A DNA stretch of 24,899 bases from a virus. The translations under genes were made by a program, and so were the position numbers. Below, piece by piece: positions 8,174 through 14,111 of this stretch; the first letter of the stretch is position 1; every line of letters starts with the position of its first letter. Under the pieces are notes generated by a model, which was not told where the DNA came from, searched no databases, and was given only the letters and a program-made list of their open reading frames with translations. The stretch is from IMG/VR virus record IMGVR_UViG_3300042691_035869, positions 1 through 24,899 of that record. One strand, given 5' to 3'.

Positions 8174-8409
8174 TAGGCAGCGTGAACAGGCAACGAGAGC
8201 CGTAATACAGCGCAAAATGTATAGAATGGGCGGACAGGAAACATGAACGAGTGGCGATAACACTCTTAGTAAGACTCCTGGGTAGGGTATCAACCCTATC
8301 ATGTCGTGTAGCAATACACGGCATTCTAAAACATACGTAGTGAAACACTTTAGCTTACAACGCTATACCCACACGACTCGGGAGTACTAGGTGTGTTTTA
8401 GAATGCCAC
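8174..8409 (+). other. Structured non-coding segment with a 17-bp stem
   Basis: No ORF of note. Seen: TAGGGT/ACCCTA hairpin (8284-8299, loop ATCA); CGTGTA-GCAA-TACACG hairpin (8305-8320) with a GNRA loop; and 8320-8336 pairing with 8391-8407 over 17 bp with one G.T. The 54-nt loop of the long stem holds a further AGTG/CACT pairing. It lies between the 55-aa gene and the 3' end of the minus-strand sulfotransferase gene, and neither side ends in a T-run. Candidate small RNA transcribed from the promoter at 7996, or a 3'-end structure. Confidence 0.45.
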
Positions 8410-8985
8410 TTAAGTATTTGGTGTATTATAGATTCTTTCTATATATTTTTTTATATTGTATATGTTAACAGGCTCTATGATCTTAGCATTATGTGACCCC
8501 AACAGATTATTGTTTAACAAATATTCATAAGTTAATTCTTCGTCAAATTTTATAGCTAAGTCATTGATTAATTTATCATTTTTGTTTATTATATCGATTG
8601 ATTTTCTAACCGAATCAGCTAGAAATTTTACTGTATATTTTTCACCTCGGGCAAGACTATTCTTTGAGTTCCATATTGTTGTCATCTCGGCTACATAGTA
8701 GCTAGCAATTTGTTCAATTTTATTTTCTCTGGTCAATTTTATTTTATAACAATCGCTGTTTAAAATTTCTTGATAAAGTAAATGTTTATCAATTTGGTCA
8801 GGCATAAATTTTACTACAAATGGTTCGTTATTTACAAACAACTTTTCTAAAAGATTGTATTCTTCTTCATAAAGATGCGGTTCAGGAAAACATTTGGCTT
8901 CATTGTCTTTTGATAATTTGAAAGTGTAGTCACTAGAACCTGTTCTATAATTTGCCAATAGTAATATACGATTTTTTGTTGTCAT
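8410..8985 (-). CDS. Sulfotransferase-like protein (Stf0-like)
   Basis: 191 aa. The start RILLLANYRTGSSDYTFKL carries the RTGSS loop that binds the 5'-phosphosulfate of PAPS in sulfotransferases. The middle segment CYKIKLTRENKIEQIASYYVAE matches the 3'-phosphate-binding region (Arg then Ser, R.N...Q..S). Such enzymes transfer sulfate from PAPS to sugars or lipids. This one is shorter than typical (about 250 aa) and its acceptor is unknown. Monocistronic on the minus strand. ATG 8985 lies 4 nt after a TAAATA element with no Shine-Dalgarno. With the glyco genes to its left it suggests sulfated sugars, by context only. Confidence 0.75.
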   Translation of the reverse strand: MTTKNRILLLANYRTGSSDYTFKLSKDNEAKCFPEPHLYEEEYNLLEKLFVNNEPFVVKFMPDQIDKHLLYQEILNSDCYKIKLTRENKIEQIASYYVAEMTTIWNSKNSLARGEKYTVKFLADSVRKSIDIINKNDKLINDLAIKFDEELTYEYLLNNNLLGSHNAKIIEPVNIYNIKKYIERIYNTPNT

Positions 8986-8989
8986 TCGA

Positions 8990-8995
8990 TATTTA
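8990..8995 (-). promoter_or_regulatory. Late-type promoter element (CTAAATA)
   Basis: Minus-strand TAAATA, 4 nt before the ATG of the sulfotransferase-like gene. Confidence 0.5.
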
Positions 8996-9023
8996 GTTAT
9001 TGTCTTTCAACCACGTTAATAAT

Positions 9024-9100
9024 GCGACCTTAGCTCAGATGGATAGAGCACCAGGCTACGAACTTGGGGGTCAGGAGTTCGAATCTCTTAGGTCGCACCA
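9024..9100 (+). tRNA. tRNA-Arg(ACG)
   Basis: Acceptor GCGACCT/AGGTCGC, D-stem GCTC/GAGC, anticodon loop CTACGAA, T-loop TTCGAAT, CCA encoded. A34 would need conversion to inosine (host TadA) to read CGU/CGC/CGA. First tRNA of the array. Confidence 0.95.
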
Positions 9101-9102
9101 AT

Positions 9103-9177
9103 GGATGTATAACACAGCGGTAGTGTATCTCCTTCATACGGAGCAGGTCAGTAGTTCAAATCTACTTACATCCACCA
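9103..9177 (+). tRNA. tRNA-Met(CAT), probably elongator
   Basis: Acceptor GGATGTA/TACATCC, anticodon loop TTCATAC, T-stem AGTAG/CTACT, CCA encoded. G1-C72 rules out an initiator-type end. One of three CAT tRNAs in the window. Confidence 0.92.
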
Positions 9178-9185
9178 AACAATAT

Positions 9186-9262
9186 AGCCTCATAGCTCAG
9201 TTGGTTAGAGCACCGTCTTGATAAGGCGGGGGTCCTGTGTTCGAGTCACAGTGAGGCTACCA
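9186..9262 (+). tRNA. tRNA-Ile(GAT)
   Basis: Acceptor AGCCTCA/TGAGGCT, anticodon loop TTGATAA, T-stem CTGTG/CACAG, CCA encoded. Confidence 0.95.
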
Positions 9263-9269
9263 AATTTAT

Positions 9270-9343
9270 TCCCGGATTGTGTAATGGTAGCACAACAGAC
9301 TTTGACTCTGTTAGCCTAGGTTCGATCCCTAGTCCGGGTGCCA
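9270..9343 (+). tRNA. tRNA-Gln(TTG)
   Basis: Acceptor TCCCGGA/TCCGGGT with T1.T72 unpaired, as fits the weak first pair of glutamine tRNAs. Anticodon stem ACAGA/TCTGT with loop CTTTGAC, G73, CCA encoded. Confidence 0.93.
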
Positions 9344-9385
9344 GTTTATGGGATAGACGATAGGTTCGAGTCCCTGTCAATCTAG
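9344..9385 (+). pseudogene. Possible tRNA remnant (T-arm only)
   Basis: GATAGG and CCTGTC flank TTCGAGTC, an 8-nt T-loop-like sequence, directly after tRNA-Gln. No anticodon arm or CCA is found. It looks like a decayed tRNA 3' half. Confidence 0.3.
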
Positions 9386-9391
9386 TCACAG

Positions 9392-9416
9392 TGGGGTTAA
9401 CTGTGATGACACTATA
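9392..9416 (+). other. Hairpin in tRNA spacer
   Basis: TCACAGT / ACTGTGA, 7 bp with loop GGGGTTA. The rest of 9386-9510 has no gene; it ends with the AAGGAG of the next gene. Confidence 0.35.
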
Positions 9417-9513
9417 GTATGATTGATGGGTGTATAAACTTGCCTATACGAGACAATCTAACGAGGCTTATTAACAATAAGATAGTTAGGCGCCCAATCT
9501 ATAAGGAGTTATG

Positions 9514-9882
9514 ATGTTAAAACAATTTACTATTGATGAAAAATTTATATGTGATGTTACTGTTAGAACTGAATTCGATTTAGTCAAAGATAGAAACAAT
9601 CCCACATATGATGATCTTATCAAAGTCCTTAAAGGATGGGATAAGATGACTAGCACTAGTAACAAAGACCACGATGAATTTACCAAGTTACGTAATCAAT
9701 TAGAAGAACTGGGTTATATCAAAATTGAACGTGGATGGTGGAACGGTGACAGAGTATTAAAATCGTTCAAGTTAAACGAATGGACTTTTCGTAAAGGACA
9801 TAAATTTTCTTGTGCGGCAGCAATGAACAACAGTATTCATTGTGCTAGAAAATTCGGATGGAAGACTATTTCATCTTTATAA
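9514..9882 (+). CDS. Unknown protein
   Basis: 122 aa, mixed charge (MLKQFTIDEKFICDVTVRTEF...). The middle (HDEFTKLRNQLEELGYIKIERGWWNGDRVL) reads like a helix followed by a strand-turn-strand, as in winged-helix or small RNA-binding proteins, but no family is recognised. AAGGAG at 9503-9508 is 5 nt from ATG 9514 and 2 nt from ATG 9511, so the second is preferred; choosing 9511 adds one Met. The stop is 3 nt before tRNA-His, so it is co-transcribed with the tRNAs. Confidence 0.8.
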   Translation: MLKQFTIDEKFICDVTVRTEFDLVKDRNNPTYDDLIKVLKGWDKMTSTSNKDHDEFTKLRNQLEELGYIKIERGWWNGDRVLKSFKLNEWTFRKGHKFSCAAAMNNSIHCARKFGWKTISSL

Positions 9883-9885
9883 TAT

Positions 9886-9961
9886 GGTGTTGGTAGCTCA
9901 ATGGTAGAGCAACGGATTGTGATTCCGTTGGTTGTGGGTTCGAGTCCCATCCTTCACCCCA
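9886..9961 (+). tRNA. tRNA-His(GTG)
   Basis: Anticodon loop TTGTGAT. The extra G-1 (9886) faces C73, the histidine identity pair. Acceptor GTGTTGG/CCTTCAC has two adjacent T.T mismatches (4-69, 5-68), unusual for a functional tRNA. CCA encoded. Confidence 0.88.
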
Positions 9962-9965
9962 ATAT

Positions 9966-10041
9966 GCAACTTTAGCTGATGTGGTCATAGCGGCGGTCTG
10001 AAGAACCGTTGAACGTGGTTCGATCCCACGAGGTTGCACCA
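9966..10041 (+). tRNA. tRNA-Phe(GAA)
   Basis: Acceptor GCAACTT/AGGTTGC (one T.G), anticodon loop CTGAAGA, T-stem CGTGG/CCACG, A73, CCA encoded. Confidence 0.94.
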
Positions 10042-10046
10042 GACAT

Positions 10047-10133
10047 GCCCCCATAGACAAATTGGCAAAGTCACTCTCCTCAAAAGGGAGTATCTTAAAG
10101 GAAATCTGAGTTCGAATCTCAGTGGGGGCACCA
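10047..10133 (+). tRNA. tRNA-Leu(CAA)
   Basis: Class II, 87 nt. Acceptor GCCCCCA/TGGGGGC, anticodon loop CTCAAAA, long variable arm, T-stem CTGAG/CTCAG, CCA encoded. Confidence 0.93.
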
Positions 10134-10137
10134 ATAG

Positions 10138-10166
10138 TTGACAACAAACACATTTTGTGTTATGAT
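10138..10166 (+). promoter_or_regulatory. Sigma70-type promoter (TTGACA-17-TATGAT)
   Basis: -35 10138-10143, -10 10161-10166. The start would fall at the first base of tRNA-Arg(TCG). Confidence 0.7.
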
Positions 10167-10173
10167 ATATTAA

Positions 10174-10248
10174 GGGTCTTTAGTTCAATGGATAGAATGC
10201 CATGCTTCGAACTTGGAGATGTGGGTTCGATTCCTGCAAGACCCGCCA
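10174..10248 (+). tRNA. tRNA-Arg(TCG)
   Basis: Acceptor GGGTCTT/AAGACCC, anticodon loop CTTCGAA (one T.T in the anticodon stem), G73, CCA encoded. Its first base is about the predicted transcription start, so there may be no 5' leader to trim. Confidence 0.93.
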
Positions 10249-10256
10249 ATACGTGT

Positions 10257-10262
10257 TAAATA
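10257..10262 (+). promoter_or_regulatory. Late-type promoter element (TTAAATA)
   Basis: TAAATA 32 nt before the ATG of the HNH gene, leaving room for a Shine-Dalgarno-led leader. Confidence 0.4.
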
Positions 10263-10294
10263 CTAATAGTGACAAAGCAGAAAAGGAGTACATA

Positions 10295-10855
10295 ATGGCT
10301 GTTCTAGCACTAGATATCTCAGGAGTTCCCCGGCAGTGGATCTCAAATGATGACGCAATTACCTATAAAGCAAAAGATGCCATCGCATGGTCAATGGGGA
10401 ATATTGTGGCTAGATATCGCGGTGGTATTCAAAATGACGGCACATTAAGTTACTTAGAAGCATCTAGTATCATTGCTATCAAAGGTCACGGATTTAATCC
10501 ATACAAACATGCATGTGTCGCACTAAGTAACAAAACATTGTTTGGTCGTGATAGACATGTGTGTGCTTACTGTGGTGAACAGTTTCCTAATTACCATATG
10601 TTAAGTCGTGACCACATTGTTCCGAAGAGCAAAGGTGGTGAAAACACTTGGATGAACGTAGTTACCGCATGTAAAGATTGCAACAGTAATAAAGGTCATA
10701 AAAGTTTGAAGGAAGTGCGTATGGAATTATTGTATGCACCTTATGTACCTAATCATTACGAGAATATGATTCTACAACATAGAACAATTCTCGCAGACCA
10801 AATGGAATACTTGTTAGCAGGTGTTCCCAAGCATAGTAGAATTCTCCTAAGCTAG
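10295..10855 (+). CDS. HNH endonuclease (homing type)
   Basis: 186 aa from ATG 10295, chosen for AAAAGGAG 6 nt upstream; a longer frame from 10202 would run through tRNA-Arg and is not real. The N-terminal 75 residues are of unknown fold (MAVLALDISGVPRQWISND...). The HNH core then follows: VCAYCGEQF zinc pair, LSRDHIVPKSKGG with the catalytic His, and ACKDCNSNKG with the second Cys pair and Asn. It probably cleaves DNA near its own locus to spread among related phages. It sits between tRNA-Arg(TCG) and the Thr/Asn tRNAs, a usual kind of position for free-standing homing genes. Confidence 0.9.
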   Translation: MAVLALDISGVPRQWISNDDAITYKAKDAIAWSMGNIVARYRGGIQNDGTLSYLEASSIIAIKGHGFNPYKHACVALSNKTLFGRDRHVCAYCGEQFPNYHMLSRDHIVPKSKGGENTWMNVVTACKDCNSNKGHKSLKEVRMELLYAPYVPNHYENMILQHRTILADQMEYLLAGVPKHSRILLS

Positions 10856-10859
10856 AAAG

Positions 10860-10900
10860 ATATCACAATGAGGCTTGACAAAAAAGTTTTGTTGTGATAT
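10860..10900. promoter_or_regulatory. Inverted repeat overlapping a promoter
   Basis: ATATCACAA (10860-10868) and TTGTGATAT (10892-10900) are perfect 9-bp arms, the second running into the -10 box. Possible operator with two half-sites around the -35. Confidence 0.4.
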
Positions 10901-10903
10901 ACT
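10875..10903 (+). promoter_or_regulatory. Sigma70-type promoter (TTGACA-17-TATACT)
   Basis: -35 10875-10880, -10 10898-10903. Drives the tRNA-Thr/Asn block through a leader of about 90 nt. Confidence 0.75.
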
Positions 10904-10906
10904 CTC

Positions 10907-10914
10907 TATAAATA
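10907..10914 (+). promoter_or_regulatory. T4-late-type promoter element TATAAATA
   Basis: Exact TATAAATA just downstream of the sigma70-type -10, so early and late polymerase forms could both transcribe the same tRNAs. Confidence 0.5.
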
Positions 10915-11000
10915 TTCAAGTCAGTTCCGAGATGACATTAAAAATGTCGGCTACTCAATCGTCAACGGAAAGAGTGTAAGGTCACAGTTGAAAGTTTTTC

Positions 11001-11075
<75 letters not shown>

Positions 11076-11082
11076 AAATTAT

Positions 11083-11158
11083 TCTCCTATAGCTCAGTCG
11101 GTAGAGCGTTTGACTGTTAATCAAAATGTCCGTGGTTCGAGCCCACGTAGGGGAGCCA
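11083..11158 (+). tRNA. tRNA-Asn(GTT)
   Basis: Acceptor TCTCCTA/TAGGGGA, anticodon stem TTTGA/TCAAA with loop CTGTTAA, G73, CCA encoded. Confidence 0.95.
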
Positions 11159-11177
11159 AATTTATAATGGAGTAAGT

Positions 11178-11372
11178 ATGTTAGTAAGTAATAACGCAGG
11201 TTATAAATTGTATTGTGAAGTGCGCAAACTTGACGTACACCCACAAGACAATCATGTACGTATATTCACCACATATGACTGGTCTAAAAATCCGGAAGCA
11301 GAACAAAACAAAATTGAGTTGTTCCTTAGTGACATTGAACTTGATGCACTTAGGAAGGCACTTGCATCATGA
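11178..11372 (+). CDS. Small unknown protein
   Basis: 64 aa (MLVSNNAGYKLYCEVRKLDV...), looks like two or three beta-strands followed by an acidic helix (IELFLSDIELDALRKALAS). No family recognised. GGAG lies 5 nt before ATG 11178. It follows tRNA-Asn by 19 nt and is probably co-transcribed with it. The last 6 bases overlap the end of the convergent J-domain gene. Confidence 0.75.
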   Translation: MLVSNNAGYKLYCEVRKLDVHPQDNHVRIFTTYDWSKNPEAEQNKIELFLSDIELDALRKALAS

Positions 11373-11954
11373 TTGGATCATTAACTGCCATTCTTCTAAA
11401 CTAAAGTGGTAGTCTTCTAAGGTTTCTAACATTTTTGCAAAAACTATCAATGTTCTTCTATGAGTGGTTAATTCATTTTGACGTTGAGTAATTTTTTCTT
11501 CTACTAGGGTTTTTAGTAAATTCTCACCCTCTTTTTTCATTTTGATTTTTTGAGCAATGGTGTTTAACTTTTTTATTGTGTTATTACATTCTAGTATGAC
11601 ATTGTTTGCTTGATGTTGTGCCTGATGAATGTCAACTTTCATTCTTAAAATCAAATCATCAACATCAGGATTTATATGTTGAGTAAAATGAGTTATCATA
11701 TTAGACAGTCTAGTGTATACCTCATTGTCAATATTTGTATCGTCATAATGTTCACCGGTAGAATCGTAATGGGCACGTTTTGTAGGATCACCTAGTGTTT
11801 CATAAGCTAATTTAATTCGTTTGAATTTTTCTTCATTTCCACCTGGCCTGTCTGGGTGATGAATTTGTGCTAGAATTCTATATTTTTGTTTGATTTCTTC
11901 GGAAGTACAATTTTTAGGTAATTCTAGTTCATCATATAAGGTAGGTTGTTCCAT
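11367..11954 (-). CDS. J-domain (DnaJ-like) protein, copy 1
   Basis: 195 aa. N-terminal J domain (residues 5-65) with the HPD motif at His33-Pro34-Asp35, preceded by the basic helix EEIKQKYRILAQIHH and followed by FKRIKLAYETLGDPTKRAHYD. There is no G/F region or zinc finger. The remainder is mostly predicted coiled helix rich in Gln/Lys/Glu. J domains stimulate ATP hydrolysis by Hsp70 (DnaK), so this probably recruits host DnaK to a phage target. A paralogue of equal length lies at 20143-20730. ATG 11954 is 5 nt after a TAAATA element and no Shine-Dalgarno is seen. Confidence 0.9.
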   Translation of the reverse strand: MEQPTLYDELELPKNCTSEEIKQKYRILAQIHHPDRPGGNEEKFKRIKLAYETLGDPTKRAHYDSTGEHYDDTNIDNEVYTRLSNMITHFTQHINPDVDDLILRMKVDIHQAQHQANNVILECNNTIKKLNTIAQKIKMKKEGENLLKTLVEEKITQRQNELTTHRRTLIVFAKMLETLEDYHFSLEEWQLMIQS

Positions 11955-11959
11955 ACGAA

Positions 11960-11965
11960 TATTTA
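11960..11965 (-). promoter_or_regulatory. Late-type promoter element (GATAAATA)
   Basis: Minus-strand TAAATA 5 nt before the ATG of J-domain copy 1; the extended 8-mer reaches the first base of the divergent tRNA-Arg(TCT). Confidence 0.55.
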
Positions 11966-11966
11966 T

Positions 11967-12041
11967 CTGGGGTTAATATAATGGATAATATAGTTGCCTT
12001 CTAAGCAATCAATACAGGTTCGATTCCTGTACCCCGGACCA
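11967..12041 (+). tRNA. tRNA-Arg(TCT)
   Basis: Acceptor CTGGGGT/ACCCCGG (one T.G), D-stem ATAT/ATAT, anticodon loop CTTCTAA, T-stem ACAGG/CCTGT, CCA encoded. Confidence 0.92.
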
Positions 12042-12045
12042 GAAT

Positions 12046-12074
12046 TTGACAATAAATGGATTTGGCTATACAAT
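12046..12074 (+). promoter_or_regulatory. Sigma70-type promoter with TTGACAATAAATGG box
   Basis: -35 12046-12051, 17 bp, -10 TACAAT 12069-12074. Drives the 177-aa gene. Confidence 0.75.
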
Positions 12075-12102
12075 AGCATCTTAATTACTTGAAAGGTACT
12101 TT

Positions 12103-12636
12103 ATGTTAGATAAAATTCAATCTTTAATTGACGCTGGAAACACTGTAGTTTATCAATGCATCAGATACAATTATGCTTTTGTAATTGAACGTGTTATTAC
12201 ACCTGATGACAATGATCTATCTATTGGGTTTAAACATCGTGGCACTTTTACTAGGCCCGAGCAGTCCGCGGGCAAACAAAGTGTTGGCACTATGAAATCA
12301 GTGGCAAAAATGTTCTTAGTTCAAACTGGCGAAAAAGAGTATGAAGTATTTGATACTGAAAAAAATTATCGTAGCGGCAAACGCATTGAAAAATGTGCTG
12401 ACTATGATAAAGTTCGTGCTTTATATGAGACACAAGTTGTTCACACATTCACATTCAAACACAATGTGGGCCGTAAAGTAATTGATCGTTCAATGTCATA
12501 TATATGTCTGCCTGATACAAAAATCCCAGACCCACTGAATGAAAGCAATTTTACGTCAAACTATAATATCAATGATATCATTGATTTTAAGTATCTGGGC
12601 ACTAAGTCTATCATTGAGCATGAGAACGAAATTTGA
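12103..12636 (+). CDS. Unknown protein
   Basis: 177 aa (MLDKIQSLIDAGNTVVYQCIRYNYAFVIERV...), a mix of strands and charged loops with an acidic end (SIIEHENEI). No signal peptide or membrane segment, and no family recognised. GAAAGG lies 6 nt before ATG 12103, about 20 nt after the expected start of its own promoter, so it has a clean monocistronic layout. The stop TGA (12634-12636) is embedded in the -35 box of the next promoter, as with the HNH gene at 7625-7999. Confidence 0.82.
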   Translation: MLDKIQSLIDAGNTVVYQCIRYNYAFVIERVITPDDNDLSIGFKHRGTFTRPEQSAGKQSVGTMKSVAKMFLVQTGEKEYEVFDTEKNYRSGKRIEKCADYDKVRALYETQVVHTFTFKHNVGRKVIDRSMSYICLPDTKIPDPLNESNFTSNYNINDIIDFKYLGTKSIIEHENEI

Positions 12637-12661
12637 CAATAAATGGAGCCTATGATACAAT
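12633..12661 (+). promoter_or_regulatory. Sigma70-type promoter with TTGACAATAAATGG box
   Basis: -35 12633-12638, 17 bp, -10 TACAAT 12656-12661. No gene follows within the next 550 bases, so its product should be RNA. Confidence 0.72.
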
Positions 12662-12725
12662 CATAGCATGAGTTGAGAAAAAGAGTTAGTTGGTGAAGTT
12701 AGTGATAACGACACAAACAAAGTTC

Positions 12726-12754
12726 TTGACAATAAATGGTAAAGGTTTTATAAT
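12726..12754 (+). promoter_or_regulatory. Sigma70-type promoter with TTGACAATAAATGG box
   Basis: -35 12726-12731, 17 bp, consensus -10 TATAAT 12749-12754. Second promoter in tandem facing the structured non-coding segment. Confidence 0.78.
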
Positions 12755-12760
12755 AGACAC

Positions 12761-13160
12761 ATAGCAACAAACGATAGAGTCAGTTGTAAAACAGTTCTTT
12801 AAAATTTAGAATTCATATATCCCTGTTAAGTTCAGGGCTCTATATGAAAATACATTAAGGTCACCTAATCCGTTAGGTAGGTCTATGAGGTCAGCCGGTG
12901 GACGACGCCGGGTCGCATAGGATACAAGAAGCGTACCGACAATAGTAATATTGTTTAACGTGACGGGAAGTTAGGCAGTAATGACAGAAACAACGATCCA
13001 GTAGACGGTACTGGTAGATACAGTTTAAGTTCCTTAATGTTTTTTCATATAGTGTAAAACTATTATTAAGTGTTATCAAGGTATCGTGTATGGACCCATA
13101 CACTATTCGGGCCTAACTGTGCGAGGAACAGGTCCTGATATAACTGCTATTCGCTTGTCA
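12761..13160 (+). ncRNA. Candidate structured non-coding RNA
   Basis: About 400 nt without a credible ORF, behind two strong promoters. Seen in order: a boxA-like GTTCTTTAAAA (12794-12804); hairpin 12814-12846 (CATATA, CCCTG / CAGGG, TATATG); ACCTAA-TCCG-TTAGGT (12863-12878, UNCG loop); CCGGT/GCCGG near 12895; ACAATA-GTAA-TATTGT (12939-12954, GNRA loop); GTGTATG-GACC-CATACAC (13086-13103). Stable tetraloops in a row argue for a folded RNA rather than spacer. It does not match tmRNA, RNase P RNA or 6S RNA as I know them. A 70-codon minus-strand ORF in this segment (12891-13103) lacks a start signal. Confidence 0.5.
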
Positions 13161-13175
13161 GTGCTAGCTACATTT

Positions 13176-13204
13176 TTGACAAATTGGTAGATAATACTTA
13201 ATAA
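13176..13204 (+). promoter_or_regulatory. Sigma70-type promoter, weak -10
   Basis: TTGACA 13176-13181; TAATAA at 17-bp spacing (13199-13204). Directly before tRNA-Glu. Confidence 0.5.
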
Positions 13205-13213
13205 TATTTTTAT

Positions 13214-13289
13214 GCTCGGTTCATCTAGCGGCCTAGGATAGTGCCCTTTCACGGCATTCACACGGGTTCAAATCCCGTACCGAGCTCCA
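13214..13289 (+). tRNA. tRNA-Glu(TTC)
   Basis: Acceptor GCTCGGT/ACCGAGC, anticodon stem GTGCC/GGCAT with loop CTTTCAC, T-stem ACGGG/CCCGT, CCA encoded. Discriminator is T73 where G73 is usual. Confidence 0.94.
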
Positions 13290-13564
13290 GTATCCCGTTA
13301 CTACTTTCGTTAAAGTAGCGTTTGATTAGCGATAGAGATCCGGTGGCAGAAAACCGTAAGCGCAAGCGATGAATCACATCCTGCAGGCTCTGATAGGCAG
13401 AATCTCAACTGCACACAGACTTTGAATAAATGGAGATGGACAGAGTAACTGCTCAATTAAGGGCTTGTGTGGAAACAAGTAGCTTATACTAATTTTTTGA
13501 GTTACATCGCCCTGATACTTCTCTCAGTAATGAGACACTAGGTCTTGCAACCGTAACTCATCTT
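13290..13564 (+). other. Non-coding tRNA spacer with folded element
   Basis: No ORF. Contains CTACTTT/AAAGTAG hairpin (about 13302-13319), CTTGT/ACAAG hairpin (about 13464-13479), and a compact 63-nt element 13498-13560 closed by TGAGTTAC/GTAACTCA with an inner TCTCA-GTAA-TGAGA (GNRA loop). TTGAATAAATGGAG at 13422-13435 looks like a decayed copy of the TTGACAATAAATGG promoter box lacking CA; no -10 follows. Confidence 0.45.
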
Positions 13565-13650
13565 GGAGATGTAGGAAAATTGGTAACCCCAGGAGACTGT
13601 AAATCTTCCGCCTTATGGCACTACTGGTTCAACTCCAGTCGTCTCCACCA
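13565..13650 (+). tRNA. tRNA-Tyr(GTA)
   Basis: Class II, 86 nt. Acceptor GGAGATG/CGTCTCC, anticodon loop CTGTAAA, long variable arm, T-loop TTCAACT, CCA encoded. Confidence 0.93.
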
Positions 13651-13657
13651 AGAATAT

Positions 13658-13734
13658 GCACCGTTAGCGCAGTTGGTTAGCGCACCGCCCTGTCACGGCG
13701 GGGGTCAGGGGTTCGAGTCCCCTACGGTGCGCCA
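13658..13734 (+). tRNA. tRNA-Asp(GTC)
   Basis: Acceptor GCACCGT/ACGGTGC, anticodon stem CCGCC/GGCGG with loop CTGTCAC, G73, CCA encoded. Confidence 0.96.
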
Positions 13735-13951
13735 AGTTTTGTTAGAGTGTTAGCAAGAGAAAGACACACTACTATGGATTCTTCGAAGGTCCTTGTAGTG
13801 TAGAGCAGAGAGCGGGGTCAGTACCCGTCTAAGAGCATAATGGAATGCACTGGTTAAGTATCCCAAGTGACGTACCGAGTCCCGGTCGACTTTATTACAC
13901 GGGTGAATGATGTCTATAACTATGGAGATATTACTTTAACAAATTTAATAT
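13735..13951 (+). other. Non-coding tRNA spacer with hairpins
   Basis: 217 bases without an ORF. The main structure is 13766-13801: ACACTAC/GTAGTGT closing over GGA/TCC and an inner CTTCGAAG. Weaker: CGGG/CCCG near 13813. No T-run terminator or promoter seen. Confidence 0.4.
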
Positions 13952-14039
13952 GGAGTATTGGCCGAGCGGTTAAGGCAATGGATTGCTAATCCATCACTGG
14001 GCAACCGGTGGGTAGGTTCGATTCCTACATACTCCGCCA
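13952..14039 (+). tRNA. tRNA-Ser(GCT)
   Basis: Class II, 88 nt. Acceptor GGAGTAT/ATACTCC, anticodon stem ATGGA/TCCAT with loop TTGCTAA, long variable arm, G73, CCA encoded. Confidence 0.95.
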
Positions 14040-14100
14040 GAACGTTCTGAGTGTCTCCGGATACTGTGACCCGCAAAGTAGTAGTATGACCCGTTAGGCA

Positions 14101-14106
14101 TAAATA
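14101..14106 (+). promoter_or_regulatory. Late-type promoter element (CATAAATA)
   Basis: TAAATA 5 nt before the ATG of the GIY-YIG gene. Confidence 0.55.
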
Positions 14107-14111
14107 ATAGT

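Noticed and set aside
9000-9221. Plus-strand ORF across tRNA-Arg/Met/Ile
   Set aside because: It is translation through three tRNA genes; no ribosome site and no protein-like composition.
9866-10153. Minus-strand ORF containing GIEPRS and WDSNPQP-like phrases
   Set aside because: Antisense of tRNA-His, Phe and Leu; these phrases are a well-known artefact of translating tRNA complements.
10202-10294. N-terminal extension of the HNH gene
   Set aside because: Would start inside tRNA-Arg(TCG); AAAAGGAG and ATG 10295 give a proper start.
12891-13103. 70-codon minus-strand ORF
   Set aside because: Lies in the hairpin-rich segment, is rich in Cys/Tyr/Arg with no ribosome site or late element, and overlaps the strongest stem-loops.
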